Source: Poecilobothrus nobilitatus | Taxonomy: Eukaryota; Arthropoda; Insecta; Diptera; Dolichopodidae | Direction: 5' to 3' | Assembly (NCBI GenBank): GCA_947095535.1 | Contig: OX352772.1 | Location: forward strand, 320,364,018-320,428,017 | DNA length: 64,000 nt | In this document: positions 12,505-26,389 of the stretch, in pieces | How positions within the stretch are numbered: the first letter of the stretch is position 1 | How the letters are laid out: each line of letters begins with the position of its first letter | Position numbers and translations under genes: made by a program | Notes under the pieces: generated by a model | Databases searched by the model: none | What the model was told of the DNA's origin: nothing | The model's input: only the letters and a program-made list of their open reading frames with translations

Positions 12505-15500
12505 CTTCTAGGATCCAGGATACATTAACAAAAAATATTCATTATCATTTTGACTTAAAAAATTAAAAACTTTACAAAACATATTTAAACAGTTTTAAAA
12601 CATTTGGTATATGTACAATATAAAATAAGGTTTTCTATATGAATACATATTTACATATCTAAGAGCAATTACTAATAATATGCGCAACGCACATTGGAAA
12701 ACAAAAAAAAAAAAAATTTCTCCAATATTAAAGAATTTAACTGTAAATATTGTATAGGTTAGGTATAGTAGCAGTAGTAAACACTTCATTTTTGTTTTTG
12801 TTTATATTTCTATTGTTCATTTTTTTTTCTTTTTCTTTTTTTTTGTACTGTAAATTTCCAAGGATTTCTATTCATAAACCGCAGTAATCTTTTAATCATG
12901 GTTATGCAACAGTTATTTTATTTAGTAAAAAAAAAAAAAAAAAAAATTCATTTTTCGGTTCAGTCTACTTTAAACAGCTAAACCATACATGAAACAAATA
13001 AATTTAAAATTTTTGCTTTATTCTTATTATGTTTTTTTTTTTTATGTTTAATTTAATAGGAAAACATTTACCGTTATGGAACTGATTCCAGTTTTATAAA
13101 ATACTCAATTGAGGTTTAAATTTTTGAGACAAAAAAAAAAAAAAAAATACTTTAATTGTAATTGCATTCATTATTTACTTTTTGATAAAGTTTTAGTCAT
13201 ATTTAATGATTATATAATACATTACATACCTATATACCACCTTATATAATATTATGTATTTTTAACAATTTACTAATATAAAATTCTAAGATATAGTATG
13301 TATGTATGTATGTAATGTTCAAGTTTATTATTAAACTCAATAATTTATATTATACCTTTGTTTAAATAAAAAACCACAAATAAATATAAATTGCAAAAAA
13401 AACTTAATTGATGCTACAGATAAAATTTAATTAATCTTTTATTTGAAAAATAACTTTGCTAAATGTTTTTGTTTCCTTAAACATTAAGGAACCGTTTATA
13501 TCCTTAAAAGAAATAGACTAAAATCCAATTTGCTATATTAAAGTCAAAGCAATAATAAATATCTTTTACTTATATTGTTTACATTATGTATGTAATTAAT
13601 TATTATATATGATATTTGAAGAACTCTATCCTGTTTGATAGTGCTAATATGAATATTCAAAAATGCAAGTCTGCCAAAATAAAATTTTAAAAATGATACG
13701 TTAAATTTACCTTTTTATTTCTCTACAAAAAGAATAAATGGAAAAGTAAAAATACTAACAATGAATAAAAATCTTTTTAAAATTGTAGAAAATATTAAGA
13801 AATCCATAATATGTAAGTTCTAATTTCATGTTAATTCAAAATTTATTCAGGCAATAAGCTAAAATATATAGTCTTACTCTTAAGTATTATTATAGGTGAA
13901 GTGATTATAAGAAGGCCATTGCTATTATGACAATTCTTTTTTTCATTTAATGCATTTGTAATGTAACAAGAGCGAGATAGTGTCACATTTTCATTTATGT
14001 GAAGAGAAGAGTAGATATATATATGTAATAAAAATGTATACATAAATGTCATTTTTAATATAATAATAATGTATTAATATTATTTTTAATGCATTAAAAA
14101 TTATACTTCAATTTACATTTTTTAGCCATCAAAAAAATTCTTTTAACATTTGTAACTTAATTTTTGGAAAATCAGCTGTTTATTAGAATAATAATTTGAT
14201 ATGAACGCCGCACCTCGAAAAGAATTTTTTCTTTGTTTTAAACTTTAGGACAACCCCTTAATTCTATAGCAAATTATTGACGAAACACTCTGTATATGCT
14301 GACTATTAAAAGAAAATATTGAAAAATTTTATTACTCTTGCATATTATGATTATTAAATTATTGTTGTTTAAGGAGTATAGGTAACACCGCGAAGTTTTG
14401 ATGTAAATCTATTATGCTCCTCTTGTTACGACATGTTGTAAATGTTACCTCCACTTATAACACTTCTGTTCTTCCGTGTATATTATGTATGATACATCCA
14501 ATATATGGTTCTTATTATTGTTTGTTTTTTATTGAAAATTTGAAACTTGTTCCGTTAACATGTGCTTATAATACTGTTTTATATATGATTGTAAGGAGGT
14601 TAGTTTTATATGATTGTAACGAGGCAAGACCGTTTACTTGAAAAACAGCGACTTAAACTCATTGATGAGATATACATAATGTATATAATTAAATTTTTAC
14701 ATTGCTTTTTATATGGTTTCTTTTGACAATACATTTGACATTTTTATCGATTTTGAATACCAATATTTTGATTCGAAATGCCAATATATGGAAAAGTTAC
14801 TAAAAGATTATTTATTATACATACAAATAAAAATAAAATTGCAATTGATAAAAAAACATACCAAAAATCTTTTTTTAAAAATTTAGAAAAAAAAAAAACA
14901 AATGCTATATTTTTGCTATATTTGCTATATTTTTATATTTTACAGTTTAATTTAAATTTTTTTCCTTTCACTTATTTTTATGTTTTTTTTTTAAAAGGAA
15001 TTGCGCAAAAAAAAAAAACATTTTACAACTACTTATAAACGCACCATTTACTTCAATTTCCTTCAACTAATCTTTATTTAACCTCAAAAGTAAACAATTC
15101 ATAAAAAATGAATAAAAAAGAAGAAAATCAAATATATGTGTGAATATTTTTAACATACCTATAATACGTAAGAAAATTTTGCACAAACATCCCATTCCGT
15201 CAATGAAAAAAAAAAAATCTTCAATTGTTTAGTATAGGCTCCATTCATACTCCGAAGTTCTTCTACATTCAAAAATAAGTTTATTAACAATGATATGAAA
15301 TTTTAGCCCTTATACCATCTATCGAAAGACATTTTTTTTTTTTGTAAATAAAGGATTTCTATTCATATATATATAAATCATATAAGTATGAGTCAAGTGG
15401 TATGTTTTCATTTCATTAAAATGCTTTTTATATTCAAATTCTATACCTTTTAACAAACATTTGTAACAAAGAAGTGAAAAGAAAATTTTTATCAAAAAAA

Positions 15501-15924
15501 AAAAGATTAGATTTTATGTATTTTTTTTTTTTATTTTTTAATAATCTTTAAAGAAAACAATAATAACCTGATGAATATTAAGGATTAATTTTTTTTTTTT
15601 GGTACAGCTGGTTATGTATTATATTATATAATGTACAATCAAAAAATTACTTTTTTCCTGGCAGAAAAAGTGTATTTTTTTTCTGTGAGAAAAGGAAATC
15701 ACATTTTTACCAATATAATAATAAAAAATTATTTCGCAAATTTTATACAAAAAATAAGTGTAAATAAGATCAGAATCAGAAACGCTTATTATGCGAAAAA
15801 AAAACCAGTGTTGGATATAAATAATAAGATCTTATGCTACGGAAAGAAACTGTTACGGTATATATTACCTAGTTATATTTAGGCCATAAAGCTGATTACA
15901 CATGAAAGACTAAATTTAATAAAA
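12505..15924. other. A/T-rich non-coding DNA
   Basis: It is dominated by homopolymer runs, with a TATG microsatellite at about 13296-13312. Near 14195-14300 there is a less A/T-rich scrap (acgccgcacctcg, then gacgaaacactctgtatatg) that looks like the end of an old repeat; cactctgtata recurs at about 52328. Frames at 12595-12789, 14414-14641, 14778-15038 and 15631-15882 are low complexity or unrecognisable and are not called genes. Confidence 0.45.
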
Positions 15925-17220
15925 TTCTGGGGCAGTGAAATAAAGCCGAAATTGCCTTTTTTCGCTTTCAATGGGAAATAAAGCCATACAACAAAAAATT
16001 TAATTTTTAATGGGAAATAAAGTCATACACCAACTGCGAAATAAAGCCATATTGTTTTCTAAACCTTTACGAATTAAAGCCATATAGTAACATTGATACA
16101 AACATTCTAATTTTATAGAAAACAAAGTAAATATATATGTAAGTAAACAAAAAATAGGTATTTATAGATAAATGCAAATATAAATAATATATATACTGCA
16201 TTAAAACCAATTCCAAAGAGAAATGTCTTTTTTGGAACATAATAATAGCTGTTAGAGGAGAGGTTTTACCGTTTGATTCAAAAAATTACAGTTATACGCT
16301 TTTTCCAGAATATTTAAATATATGTATATCCTAGATTCTTACTTAGGAAGTATTTTAAAGTCGGTTACAAAATCAGATTTGTCCCCTTCTTATTTATGTA
16401 TATGGAAGATTCCGAATTTGGGGGGGGGGATTCTGAATAAGGTTTTTTTCTTTTTTTTTTCCTAAGGAAGGTGGGAATTTTCCAAAAACACCAAAAATTC
16501 CCTCTTGGTAGTGTCAAATTCTTATTGACTAATTGCAGTATATTGGTTAGGGAGTAGGGATAGGAAAAAATAGGAAATAGGAACGGGAAAAATTGAATTC
16601 AGAGTGGGATTGTAAGGAAACTATGAATCCGCCTACTATTATTACTATTTTGCTAACAGTGATTATAGTCGTTACAACAGTTACAACATGCAGTAATATA
16701 TAACATCTTACTGTACGAGATGGTTATTATTACGGTTACAAAATCAGAGTTGCTTCTTTTTCCAGAATATTTACATATTGACAAAATGTCGAGTGGAAAA
16801 AATGCTGCGATAACAAAATAACGCGAGAAAAGATTTTACAATTGGATTCAAATCAGAGTTTTACGCTTTTTCAGAATATTTGAGGGATTTCACAGTTGGA
16901 TTCAAAATCAGCGCATTCTTTTTTCCAAAATATTTTCAACTAAATTAAAATTAATTATTGCGATATTTTATCTGGCGAAATTAGAGCCGTACATATGGAT
17001 GTACATTTGATAAACATTTAATTTAAATAAATTAATAATTATTATGTTTTTAAAATTTAAATTACTTTTATTTGAAGAGGAAATATTTCATTTTTAAAAA
17101 TAAAATAAAACCATACGCGAAAAAAATTTACGATATCGCTTATTTCTCACTTAAAAGCGAAATAGGACCATTACAGCTTTATTGCGTATGGCTTTATTTC
17201 GCGGGCCACAATTCTACAGA
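15925..17220. mobile_element. Family F: putative DNA element with repeated GAAATAAAGCC motifs (copy 1)
   Basis: The left part has at least four direct copies of gaaataaagcc or close variants (about 15937, 15973, 16013 and 16041) plus gaattaaagccatat. The right end carries the inverse, tatggctttatttcgcg (about 17188). Ends with inverted copies flanking an interior rich in ggttacaaaatcaga and ttttccagaatattt words suggest a non-autonomous DNA transposon. A second element with the same end motif lies at 52505-53125. Exact termini and a target duplication were not found, and a family E copy sits inside it. Confidence 0.5.
16480..16720 (+). repeat. Family E repeat, copy 1 (inside the family F element)
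   Basis: The word chain is gtgtcaaattcttattgact, ggttagggagtagggatagg, tgtaaggaaactatgaat, ctattttgctaacagtgat and gttacaacatgcagtaatat. The same order occurs at 26390-26690 on the plus strand and at 22650-22925 on the minus strand. No coding capacity is seen. Confidence 0.65.
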
Positions 17221-18827
17221 AAGAAAAGTTTCCTCTATTAAATTTGTTTATTCGAGAGTGTAACTTTACAGAAAATTCGCTCTATACGAGAACTTTGTTA
17301 GAGAATTTTTTCGTAGAGCTCTAAATTTTTTCTATAGTGATTATTTACATGGTCTAGGCAACTTTTTTCTCTATATGGTACATATGAGATAGAACAATAA
17401 ATTGAATTAAATTGAAAATAGATCAGTTTATTGCAAAAAGTCTTTTTTCAAAAATGATTTGAAACAATTAAAAGCTGCTTGGTAACTATCATGTCTTATA
17501 TGACGAAAGATTTAGATTTCAAATTTGTACACAAATTTTTTAAGTATTACCCATTCATATATTAATTTTTAGCTGGGAAAATTTAACTTATAGTTTTATT
17601 AATTTTAAAAATTTATTTAAATAATGTATTTAAAAATAGTTTGAATATAATTATTCAAAAATTTCTTTTTTATTCATTAAGTTAACTACTTAACTTTCAC
17701 TGTTCAACTCAGAAACACATATTAAATAATTATTTAAATCTAACAAAATATACCTATATGTTTTTTTTTTAAATCCCAGTATAATATTTTTTATATTAAT
17801 ACCTAAAAAAACTGAAACAATTTTTAAAACATTTTTTAAAAACAATTTTTTAAAACAATTTTCTAAAATAATTATGCAATTCTTTGTTATTATTAAAATT
17901 CTATAAATAAGTTAAATTAAAATTAAAATTATTCTTTATATCCCCTTTATTTTTAATGTTTTTTTTTTTACTAGAAAAACAGAGTGATATTTTCTAAAAT
18001 TTTAATTTTGATAAACACGTGGACTTTTACAAAATTATACACACATAGTTTATTAATTAAATTTATTTCGAAAATTCATACTTAAATGAAAAATTATAAT
18101 TAAATCTGCATTTATTAAAATTTTAATTTTAGAATATCTATGACTATAATATCTAATTATCTATTTAACAAAAAAAAAAAAATTTTAACATAATTTTTTT
18201 TACAAATTTCAATTGGAAATTTTTCAAACTTATTTTTGCAAAAAATGTTTTTTAATAATTGTACTTTAAATTTAGGATTATAATACCAGTGGTATCAAAT
18301 ATTTTCATTAAATATTTGAATTATTTCTTTTGTTTTCCTTTATTTTATTTATACCTATACGTATACATTTATTAGATTATGAATTCAATAAATTATTTTT
18401 TTTTAATTAAGATATTTATTTTTATTATTTTTATTTAAGTAAAATATGCCAAAAGAGAAAAAAGAAACACTTTAGTAATTTACAGTAAATTGCAGAAATT
18501 ACAGTAAAAAATTAAAGCTTGAAGTTTTTTATTACGAAAAGGAAATGTAATTTTTTTCAGTAGAAATGTTTTAATTCCTTATTAAATTGATTCAAATTTT
18601 AAACTCTGAATAACCATTATATAACCATACTGATTAATCTTTGATTAAGTATGCGATAAAATGTTTAAAATTTTTGCGAATCAAATCAATTGTAAAGGCA
18701 TTCATATATGCTTTATAAAACTACTGGAACTTAAAATTTTTAAAAGTAAATGATGTCTAATAAATGCTATAACACCTATTTTAAATATATTGCATATGTT
18801 GCTATACTTATTTGATATTATTTTTAG
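17221..18827. other. A/T-rich non-coding DNA
   Basis: No repeat partner or credible frame was found. The first 120 bp still contain moderately complex words (gagaactttgttagagaatt) that may belong to the neighbouring element. Confidence 0.5.
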
Positions 18828-18962
18828 ATGTCTATTGATGATGCAGAATACCTGACTCTGGCTCTAAAAACAAGAAAATTTCTGAGGAAATTCTTCTTAA
18901 ATAACCATTTCGATCTGTCAAAAGTATACTTAAATAATTTACAACTTCCAATGAAGAATTAA
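18828..18962 (+). pseudogene. Small exon-like coding scrap (44 codons), unidentified
   Basis: A 44-codon frame opens with ATG immediately after ttatttttag, which resembles an intron 3' end. The peptide is not low complexity (it starts MSIDDAEYLTLALKTRKFL) and stops at 18960. About 20 bp downstream, in another frame, a second protein-like stretch runs from about 18984 to 19089: it reads ITTGLNWLKSASAAPTCLSA, then a stop, then LPRGPLYIETSKL. The G/C content is higher than the flanks. I do not recognise the family. The likeliest readings are a frameshifted remnant of a mobile-element or duplicated gene exon, or chance. No matching exons were found elsewhere in the window. Confidence 0.25.
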
Positions 18963-19090
18963 GAAGAATACTGATTCAGGATATCACAACGGGCCTAAAC
19001 TGGCTTAAGTCTGCATCTGCAGCCCCTACCTGTCTAAGTGCCTAACTACCTAGAGGTCCACTTTATATAGAGACCTCCAAACTTTAAAAA

Positions 19091-22000
19091 AAAAAGACGA
19101 TATAAATTTTTCATTTAATTTTAAATTTGAAATTTAATTTAAGTTGAAATATTAGCAGATTATGATTTATCATTGATTTAAGCCTAAATAAAAGAAAAAA
19201 TCATGAGTCATGAAATTGACTAAGGCTAAATTTAGAAACAAGAGTATATTCTCGGTAAAAGTTAAACTGGCAGATGTTGTTTTTTTAAAAACATCCAATA
19301 AAAACTAAGAAAAAGTTAATTTAAATTCATTTAAATTTATTTTATTAATTAATAAACAAAATTTAATTAAAAACTTATAAAACGATGATTTTAATTTTTT
19401 TTCATATACTTTTCTGCTTAAATCTCTAATATTTTTAAAGTTTTCTAAAACCATTTTTAATCCATATACGCTAAACATGAAAAACTCTCAAATTTTTTTC
19501 ATATTTTTTTAAAATTTCAAAAAAAATCCGAAATTTAAAATAAAACTTAAAAAACAGTAGGAAAAAAAGTCAAATTTATAAACTATAAAAAAAAAAAGTA
19601 AAAAAATCCATCACTGACAAAACTTTAAATTCTAATATTATATACACTATCATAAAGTTTAAAAAAAAAAACAAAAAAGTGTATAGGTACTTAAATATAA
19701 ACCCTATACAAAAGCCTTCATGAACAGAGTACCAACTACCAACATACCTTAACCTACTTAAAGACACTCTTTTTGTTTTTTTTTTGCTACTACGTTTTTC
19801 TTTATAAAAAATGAACCCAACATTCTCTCAGTATTGTCTACCTGTGCACAAATACACAATTACATAACAACAATGTATAGCTCCATTCTCATATGATAAT
19901 GAATAAAAAACTGATATATGATTCTGTTTTTTTTTTTATAAGGATACTTATATAATATATAGATATATATCATTAGATAAACATGTGCATTTTAAACCAG
20001 AGTTGGAGCCTGAAACAATTTTGTCAAAAATAAAAAGAAAAATGAAAAACGAAAGAGAAAAAGAAAAATATTAAAATACCTTAAATCTTAACATGGAAAA
20101 TAGCATACTTAATATTACCTTAAGGCTAAAAAGGTAAAACGTATATAAAGAAAATTTTACAAAATAAAATAAAAAAAAAAAATCGAAAAATTATAAAAAA
20201 AAAAAATCACCTTTTTTTTCTTATTTGATTTTTTTATTCATCCCCTCTATATATTCATTTATTCAAATCGGCTTAACATACCACATTAGTTATTGTATAT
20301 ACTTTACCAGAAGGATATTCAGTTCGACAAATTGTTCATGTCTGAACTTACGAAAAAAAAAAAAAAATCGTGTATTCTACTTCTATCTACACTGATATGC
20401 GTAAAAATGTATTAAATTTGTTTGTTTACTTATATTACTTGACTTCATCTTATAAATATACAGCCAAGTAAAGTATCCTTTTCTTTTCGGATGTGGGCCT
20501 ACTAATAAATTTGGTTATACATATTACAATTTAATTTATAAATATTTTGTTTTTTTTTTATGGCTTTAATTTTTTTTAAAGATTTTAATTAAATCTGTAT
20601 AAAAAAAAAAAAAAACACCCCAAAAAAAACTTGGAAAAAATTCCAAATGTAAAAATAAAGAGAAAATTTTGTATTCCAAATATAATTAAAAAATCCAAAT
20701 CGAAGGATTCAAGATATAACCAGTTAAGTTACATATGCTTACAACAATAAATCTATTTTTATGCATACTACTGTTTATAAGTTTCAAATGTATACATAAA
20801 TTTAAATAATATAATACAGATATAGTCATTCATAATAATATGTATGATCTTTGATACACATATGTGTTTGTATATTATATGAATATATAGATATTATATT
20901 ATTTGTATATGTTATGTTTTTAAATGTTTTTTATAAACCACAAAAACCGGAAAAGCATCAGGATGTACAAGAAAAATGAAAAGAATAAAATAGCAAGAGA
21001 GCACATCCTTTTAGGATTTTCTTTTCTTTTTCTTCTTTTTTTTGAATTTTTCTTCTTATCTTAAAACACTGTATTTCATCTATAGACAACTTTGATTCCC
21101 CAACCATGTAAAACATTTTTTTTTTTTTCTTATTTTCGTAATTTTCGTTTTTTTTTTTAATTTTTCTTTTTTTTTTTTTTATATATTTAACATCACCTTT
21201 TCGAATCACCTAGATTTTGGTTTGTGTGCTTGCTTGGTTGATTGGTGTTCTTATTCTTGTTTTTTACTTTACTTCTTACAAAGGAAACGGAAAATTTTCT
21301 CCCGTTCAGAATATTTGTTTTTTTTTTTTGTTTGTTATTCTTTTGATTGTTGTTTTATTTTTATTTCATTTTTATTTTAGTATAATAAAATCCCACGAAA
21401 TCCTACCAATCAGGAAGTCATTTCCTCTTTTTTATTCACACTTGAATGGGACCCACCGACAAGAAAAAAAAAATCAAATTTTTTCATTTTTTCTTTTTTT
21501 TTTTTGTTTATACTGTATTTTATAACGTTGAGTATGTGAGTATATGTATGTTTTTGTGTATCTACATATATTAAATTTTTTTTTTTTTATGATTTTTAAG
21601 TACCGTTTGATAAGCTTATAATTTTTTTTTTTTTCTTTATATTATAAAAGGCTTACATTTTGTATTGTGCAGTCAAGTCAACACCATTACATTTACAATC
21701 TACTCAAAATCTTTTGAATGGACTGGTAATTTTAAATTCAATTTTTTTGTTAGGTTTTTTTTCTCTTTTTCTCTCAAGGGGAATAAATTTGTCTTTACAA
21801 CCAACAAAACAAATAAAAAAAAAATTAAATTTCTTATGATGAGATTTAAAAAAAAAACAAAAAAAAAAAAAGGAATATAAATTGTTACCTTCTATGCAAA
21901 GTGTGTTAACTTGTTTGAGCTTTTTGCAAGACACAAACGCATATGTAAACAAATGTATAAATAATAATTTTAATTTTTTTTTTCTTTATAAATACATATT

Positions 22001-22649
22001 AGAATATTAGATATATAGCTGCATAAGTATATATATATTACATATTATGTATGTGAAAAGGTAGAAAATTGGTGACAAGTACTAAAATTAAAATTCAACA
22101 ACTTAAAACTTCTCTTTTGCATTATTGCTTTTTTTTTTTTTTTATAAAATATCCTCTCCTTAAAATTTATAAAGCCAAAAAAGAGTAAATAAAAAAAGGT
22201 TAAGAGAGCAGAGAATAGTTGATCTAAATGAATTTCATACATTTGGTATATCCGCGTTTCAATGATGGCATGAACCATGATGATGATTATAATAGTGTTA
22301 CATGGTGTAGTTTAGTCAAGTGTACTTTTAAAATAAATTTAAATATATGTATGTACATATATATAAGAAATAAAATTATGTTAATATAAAATTTTCAATT
22401 TAGTTCAAATTTCATGATTTTGAGTTTTTTTTTTTTTATTTGCTTTTGTAATCAAATAAAGCTAAAAAACTTTATTTACACACCTATATTCTTCTTAACA
22501 AAAAAAAAATGTATAGTGAGAAAATATTTATTTCATGTTATAAACTCATTTCTAAGAGATTTTATAAGAAAATATACTTATTAATTTTACTTTAACATTG
22601 TGTCTGTCTTTAGTTTTGTTTATAAGTTTTTAAAGAAAACGATCCTTGT
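19091..22649. other. Homopolymer-rich low-complexity DNA
   Basis: Long poly-A and poly-T runs are frequent, densest at 20900-22200. Frames at 19576-19767, 20958-21209, 21217-21525, 21665-21952 and 22045-22278 translate to F/K/L-rich strings from these runs. A short unique island near 21399-21460 (cccacgaaatcctaccaatc, then cacttgaatgggacccac) is more complex than its surroundings, but its role is unknown. Confidence 0.55.
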
Positions 22650-22925
22650 CGAGCTGCACTCAAAATCTTAATAAGCCGGCCGATATTTTCTATGCGGGAA
22701 GTTATTACATTATACTACTACATGTTGTAATTATTAATGCATTTGTCACTGATTCATTCTTCCCTTGCTTTCTCACTCTTCAATTCAAAGTTACCGCCAT
22801 CTTAGTTCTGTTCTTTCCTATACCTACTCCTCAGTTAACTCTGTCTAAAGGTGGAGTGAATTTAGTCAGTAAGAATTTGACTATACCAAGGGTGTATTTT
22901 TGATGTCTTTGAAAAATGTTCTCCT
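22650..22925 (-). repeat. Family E repeat, copy 2
   Basis: Read on the minus strand it gives acccttggtatagtcaaatt, cttactgactaaattcactc, gaggagtaggtatagg and, further on, attacaacatgtagtagtat, the same order as at 16480-16720. The plus-strand 85-codon frame at 22646-22903 is antisense to this repeat and is not a gene. Confidence 0.6.
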
Positions 22926-25404
22926 TTTTTAGAAAAAAAATTCCAACTTATTTGTCATTAATATTATTATCATTTTGTAAATTCCTGTCTCTTTATTCCC
23001 TCATCATATTGTATGTGGTGCGGGACCAAAATAAAAATATTCTACTTCTCTGCACATAATATTTTTTTCAAAACTTTTTATTACTTTAATTTATTTCAGT
23101 TCTTTGATCCGTACATTTTATTGATGATTTAAACAAGCTGTAATGATTCAAAAGATTAAAGCAATTGGCTTATAAGTTAATTATTTTCTAAATTTTTCAA
23201 TATTAGTCAAATATTTTTGTTACAGTATATTTTACATTTACTGTATCTAATGAATTACGCAGTTCTTAAGTCGTGAAAGGTTTGCACCTCAGTCAGGTCA
23301 TATGCAGATAACTAATATAGGTATACATAAAATTAATAATAGTATGATATGACGAAAATCTAGTCATGAGATTTTGTTCATTATCCAACTATCAAAAGTG
23401 ATAAAATATATATATATATATATATATATATGTTTATAATAATACTTTTATCCAAAAATATTAAACTAAAAACCCTTTTGAAATTGGAAGCATTCCAAAA
23501 AAATCTAAATCCTTGGTAATTTATAAATAAGAGTACTTTATAAATGCATAATATACCCAAAAACAATTATTACCGAAATAAAAGTAATAAAAAAATAATT
23601 AAAAATTATTTAAAAGTTTACATATTACAATTTTTTGGAAGATTATAGTAATATATTCACCATTTACTTAAAATCTACCTATAATACAAATACATTAATT
23701 TAAAATAAACCGAAACTATGGTGTAATAAAAAAGAAGAGTTTAACTAATTTTTTTAAATTTAAGATAAAAATGAATATCAAAATAAAGTTCAATTCAAAT
23801 TCCAATTCTAATTCTAATTTAAACCAATCCATTTATAGACTATTATAATCTAATTATATATTAATTAACTTTCTATAGTCCACACGCACAGTTTTACTCA
23901 AAATAAATTTGACTCATTCTATTTTCATACCGAAATTTCAATTTTTTTTTTGTTGTTTTTTTTTTAATTTAATGGAAAACACTTGATTGATTTTTTTCAA
24001 TGAATCCTATGCGACATTTTTTATCGTCTGACCGGGTTTTTAGAAACATTTAACAAAAATATTTTCCAAACAATTTTAACTTTTGATTAATGTCTATTAT
24101 ATCATCATCAGACGAAGATAAAAACAATAAAAAATAATTTTTTGTTTTCTTTAAAAAGTAATTTTTGATATTAAAATTTCATTAATTTTTTATTTTTATT
24201 TTTAGTTTTTTTTTTTTAATTTTTTGGTCTCGTAGACAAATAATAAATAAAATAATTTACAAAAGAGCAATTGAAACGAAAAATTATAACAAAAAAAAAA
24301 AAAAGATACAAAAATTTAGATGACAAACAAAAAAAATCAACTAATCTCTCAATGAAAAATGGAAAAAAGATGAAAAATTTCGACCCAATTTACAAAAAAA
24401 AAAAAAAATGAAAAAAAACAATTTAATGAATATACCATTTAAATCTCTAATTTAATTTTATTTTATCTCATTTATTGTTTTAATTAAAAAAAAAATAAAA
24501 TAAAAACGAAGACAAGTGTTAAAAACAGAAATACATATTGAAAAAGTAACGGAACAAAATTATTACAGTTATTATAATAACAATTACTTATTTTACAAAA
24601 AAAATAAGACAGTAATTATCCATTTAACTGCCTCAAATTTTAAAAATTTGATAATTAATTATTATAGATCATCAATTTACAAACATTCTAAACAAAAATA
24701 ATTTATATTCGAATTAATTAGAATTTATTCGGGTAAAACCCCTACCTACCTAATATTAAAACCTAAAATCAAGTATAAGCTATAAAAACTATTGTTTGAA
24801 AAAAATAGAACAAGTTCAATGATTAAAAATTGTAGAAAAATGACAGCAAAATTAGATATGATTTGAAGAGATACATAATAGATACAAAGAAGATACATAT
24901 TGGCAAAACGGAAGCGTTCACACTCTATCAACGTACAACATTATGGACGTTAACAACGTGCGCTACGTTCAAACGGGTATTCACGCAATATGTTATCTTT
25001 TGTGGATTTTAATTGTAAAAGTAGTTCATTAAGGTCTTATACGGAGTAAAAAAATTTCTGTGGAAAAACTTTAATATATATGTAGATATCTGTTAACTGA
25101 CAGTATTTTTATAATGTTAACTGACAGTATTTTATAATAATTATAATGACAGTATTTTATAATAAATTTTATAATATATTAGATTAATTTAATTTATATT
25201 TTTTTTTTTTTTTTTGAATAATATTTACTTATTATGTTTTTCCAAAATTTAAAAGAACTATAGATAGATTAAACTAATGAATTAAAGATTAAAGTATGTA
25301 TGTATTAAAGATATAGATTGATATAAAATTTTAGATATTATTAAATTAAAGATTTAATTAATATTTAATTATTAATTTAAGTAACACTTTAGTTTTTTTT
25401 TTCC
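22926..25404. other. A/T-rich DNA with a TA microsatellite and a triple tandem repeat
   Basis: An uninterrupted TA run lies at about 23405-23431. Near 25091-25165 a word containing gttaactgacagtattt is present twice in full and a third time shortened (gacagtattttataat). No gene was recognised. Confidence 0.6.
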
Positions 25405-25605
25405 TTACCTCCTCTAAGTCATTTATTATTCATATTTGACTAAGCTTCAGTTTCGGGGAATCATTAATTTAACTAAGCCGTTGATTAATTGGTTGTAGGT
25501 ATTGTACAAGACTATGAAACGTTTTGTTTTTTATTTGCCACGCCATCTATTATCTTATACAAGAATTATATTTTATTATTTTTAATGTAATTATATTTAT
25601 TCTAA
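25405..25605 (+). repeat. Family G repeat, copy 1
   Basis: The word chain is aagtcatttattattcatat, ttgactaag, atcattaatttaactaagcc, gttgatta and cgccatctattatcttatac. Matching order is seen at 33650-33828 (plus strand) and, in part, at 27775-27920 (minus strand). It has no coding capacity. Confidence 0.6.
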
Positions 25606-25654
25606 TTATATATTATAAGAAAAATCTATATTTATATTTTAATAATCTATATGA

Positions 25655-25712
25655 TCCAGCAGGGGTTTGAATCCGAAATCTTTCCGATGTATTAACAACA
25701 ACACCATTGGAT
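25655..25712 (-). repeat. tRNA-like scrap (degraded SINE or tRNA pseudogene)
   Basis: On the minus strand, ccaatggtgttgttgttaat resembles an A-box/D-arm and ggattcaaacc resembles a B box with two changes. They are spaced about as in a tRNA gene. Possible acceptor pairing is ATCCA with TGGAT. The anticodon arm does not fold convincingly, so this is not a functional tRNA. It differs from the SINE family at 43.7-58.7 kb. Confidence 0.3.
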
Positions 25713-26389
25713 GGATTGGCTTTAATCACTATATCATTGGCTGGAAACACTTCAATTAGATACTGTAACCATAACGCTTGAAATACAAAATTAGAATATT
25801 TTTGATAAAATTGAAAATTTTTATTGAAAAAGAAAATTCAATAGACTGCACTAATACTACATCACATTTACAAATCAAATAGTTTGGCGGAGAAAAGAAA
25901 TTAAATCAGAGGTATTAATGGCAGCCCGTTGACATATTGTGAACATATGACATATTGGCACCCATTTTGTCAACATTATAAGATAAATATATACCATAAG
26001 TATTTTCAAAAATTTCCCAAAAATCAAGAAATTTTAAAATTCAGAATTGTACAGAATTTTAAATTATTTTTAGATCAGTAAAGTACATAATATTTATTTA
26101 AAATATTATAAATACCACCTGTTCGCAAAGAATCAAAAACTTTTCTTTTTTATACTAATACAGTAAAAAATGTTTGTTAAAATATTTTCGATTATATCGA
26201 AACAATTACAACAACAAAAGAAGATTTCCTTCTTCTCCATTATTTGATAATCCAATTTGCAATTTTTATTTTAACTAAATTTATCTTAAAAATTGTATTT
26301 TATTACAATCAAAAAATGATTATAATTAATTTATGAAAATAACAAAACCTTACAAATTTTTTTTTTCTTAAGATGAAAAGATGGAAATT
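25713..26389. other. Unassigned non-coding DNA
   Basis: It contains a short direct repeat involving acatattgtgaacatatgac at about 25933-25958. Nothing else is recognisable. Confidence 0.4.

Noticed and set aside
16420..16429. Run of nine or more G, exceptional in this A/T-rich DNA.
   Set aside because: A single G run cannot form an intramolecular quadruplex and has no associated feature; recorded as a curiosity only.
21217..21525. 102-codon hydrophobic frame resembling a membrane protein.
   Set aside because: The hydrophobicity comes from poly-T; the start is ambiguous and the region is homopolymeric.
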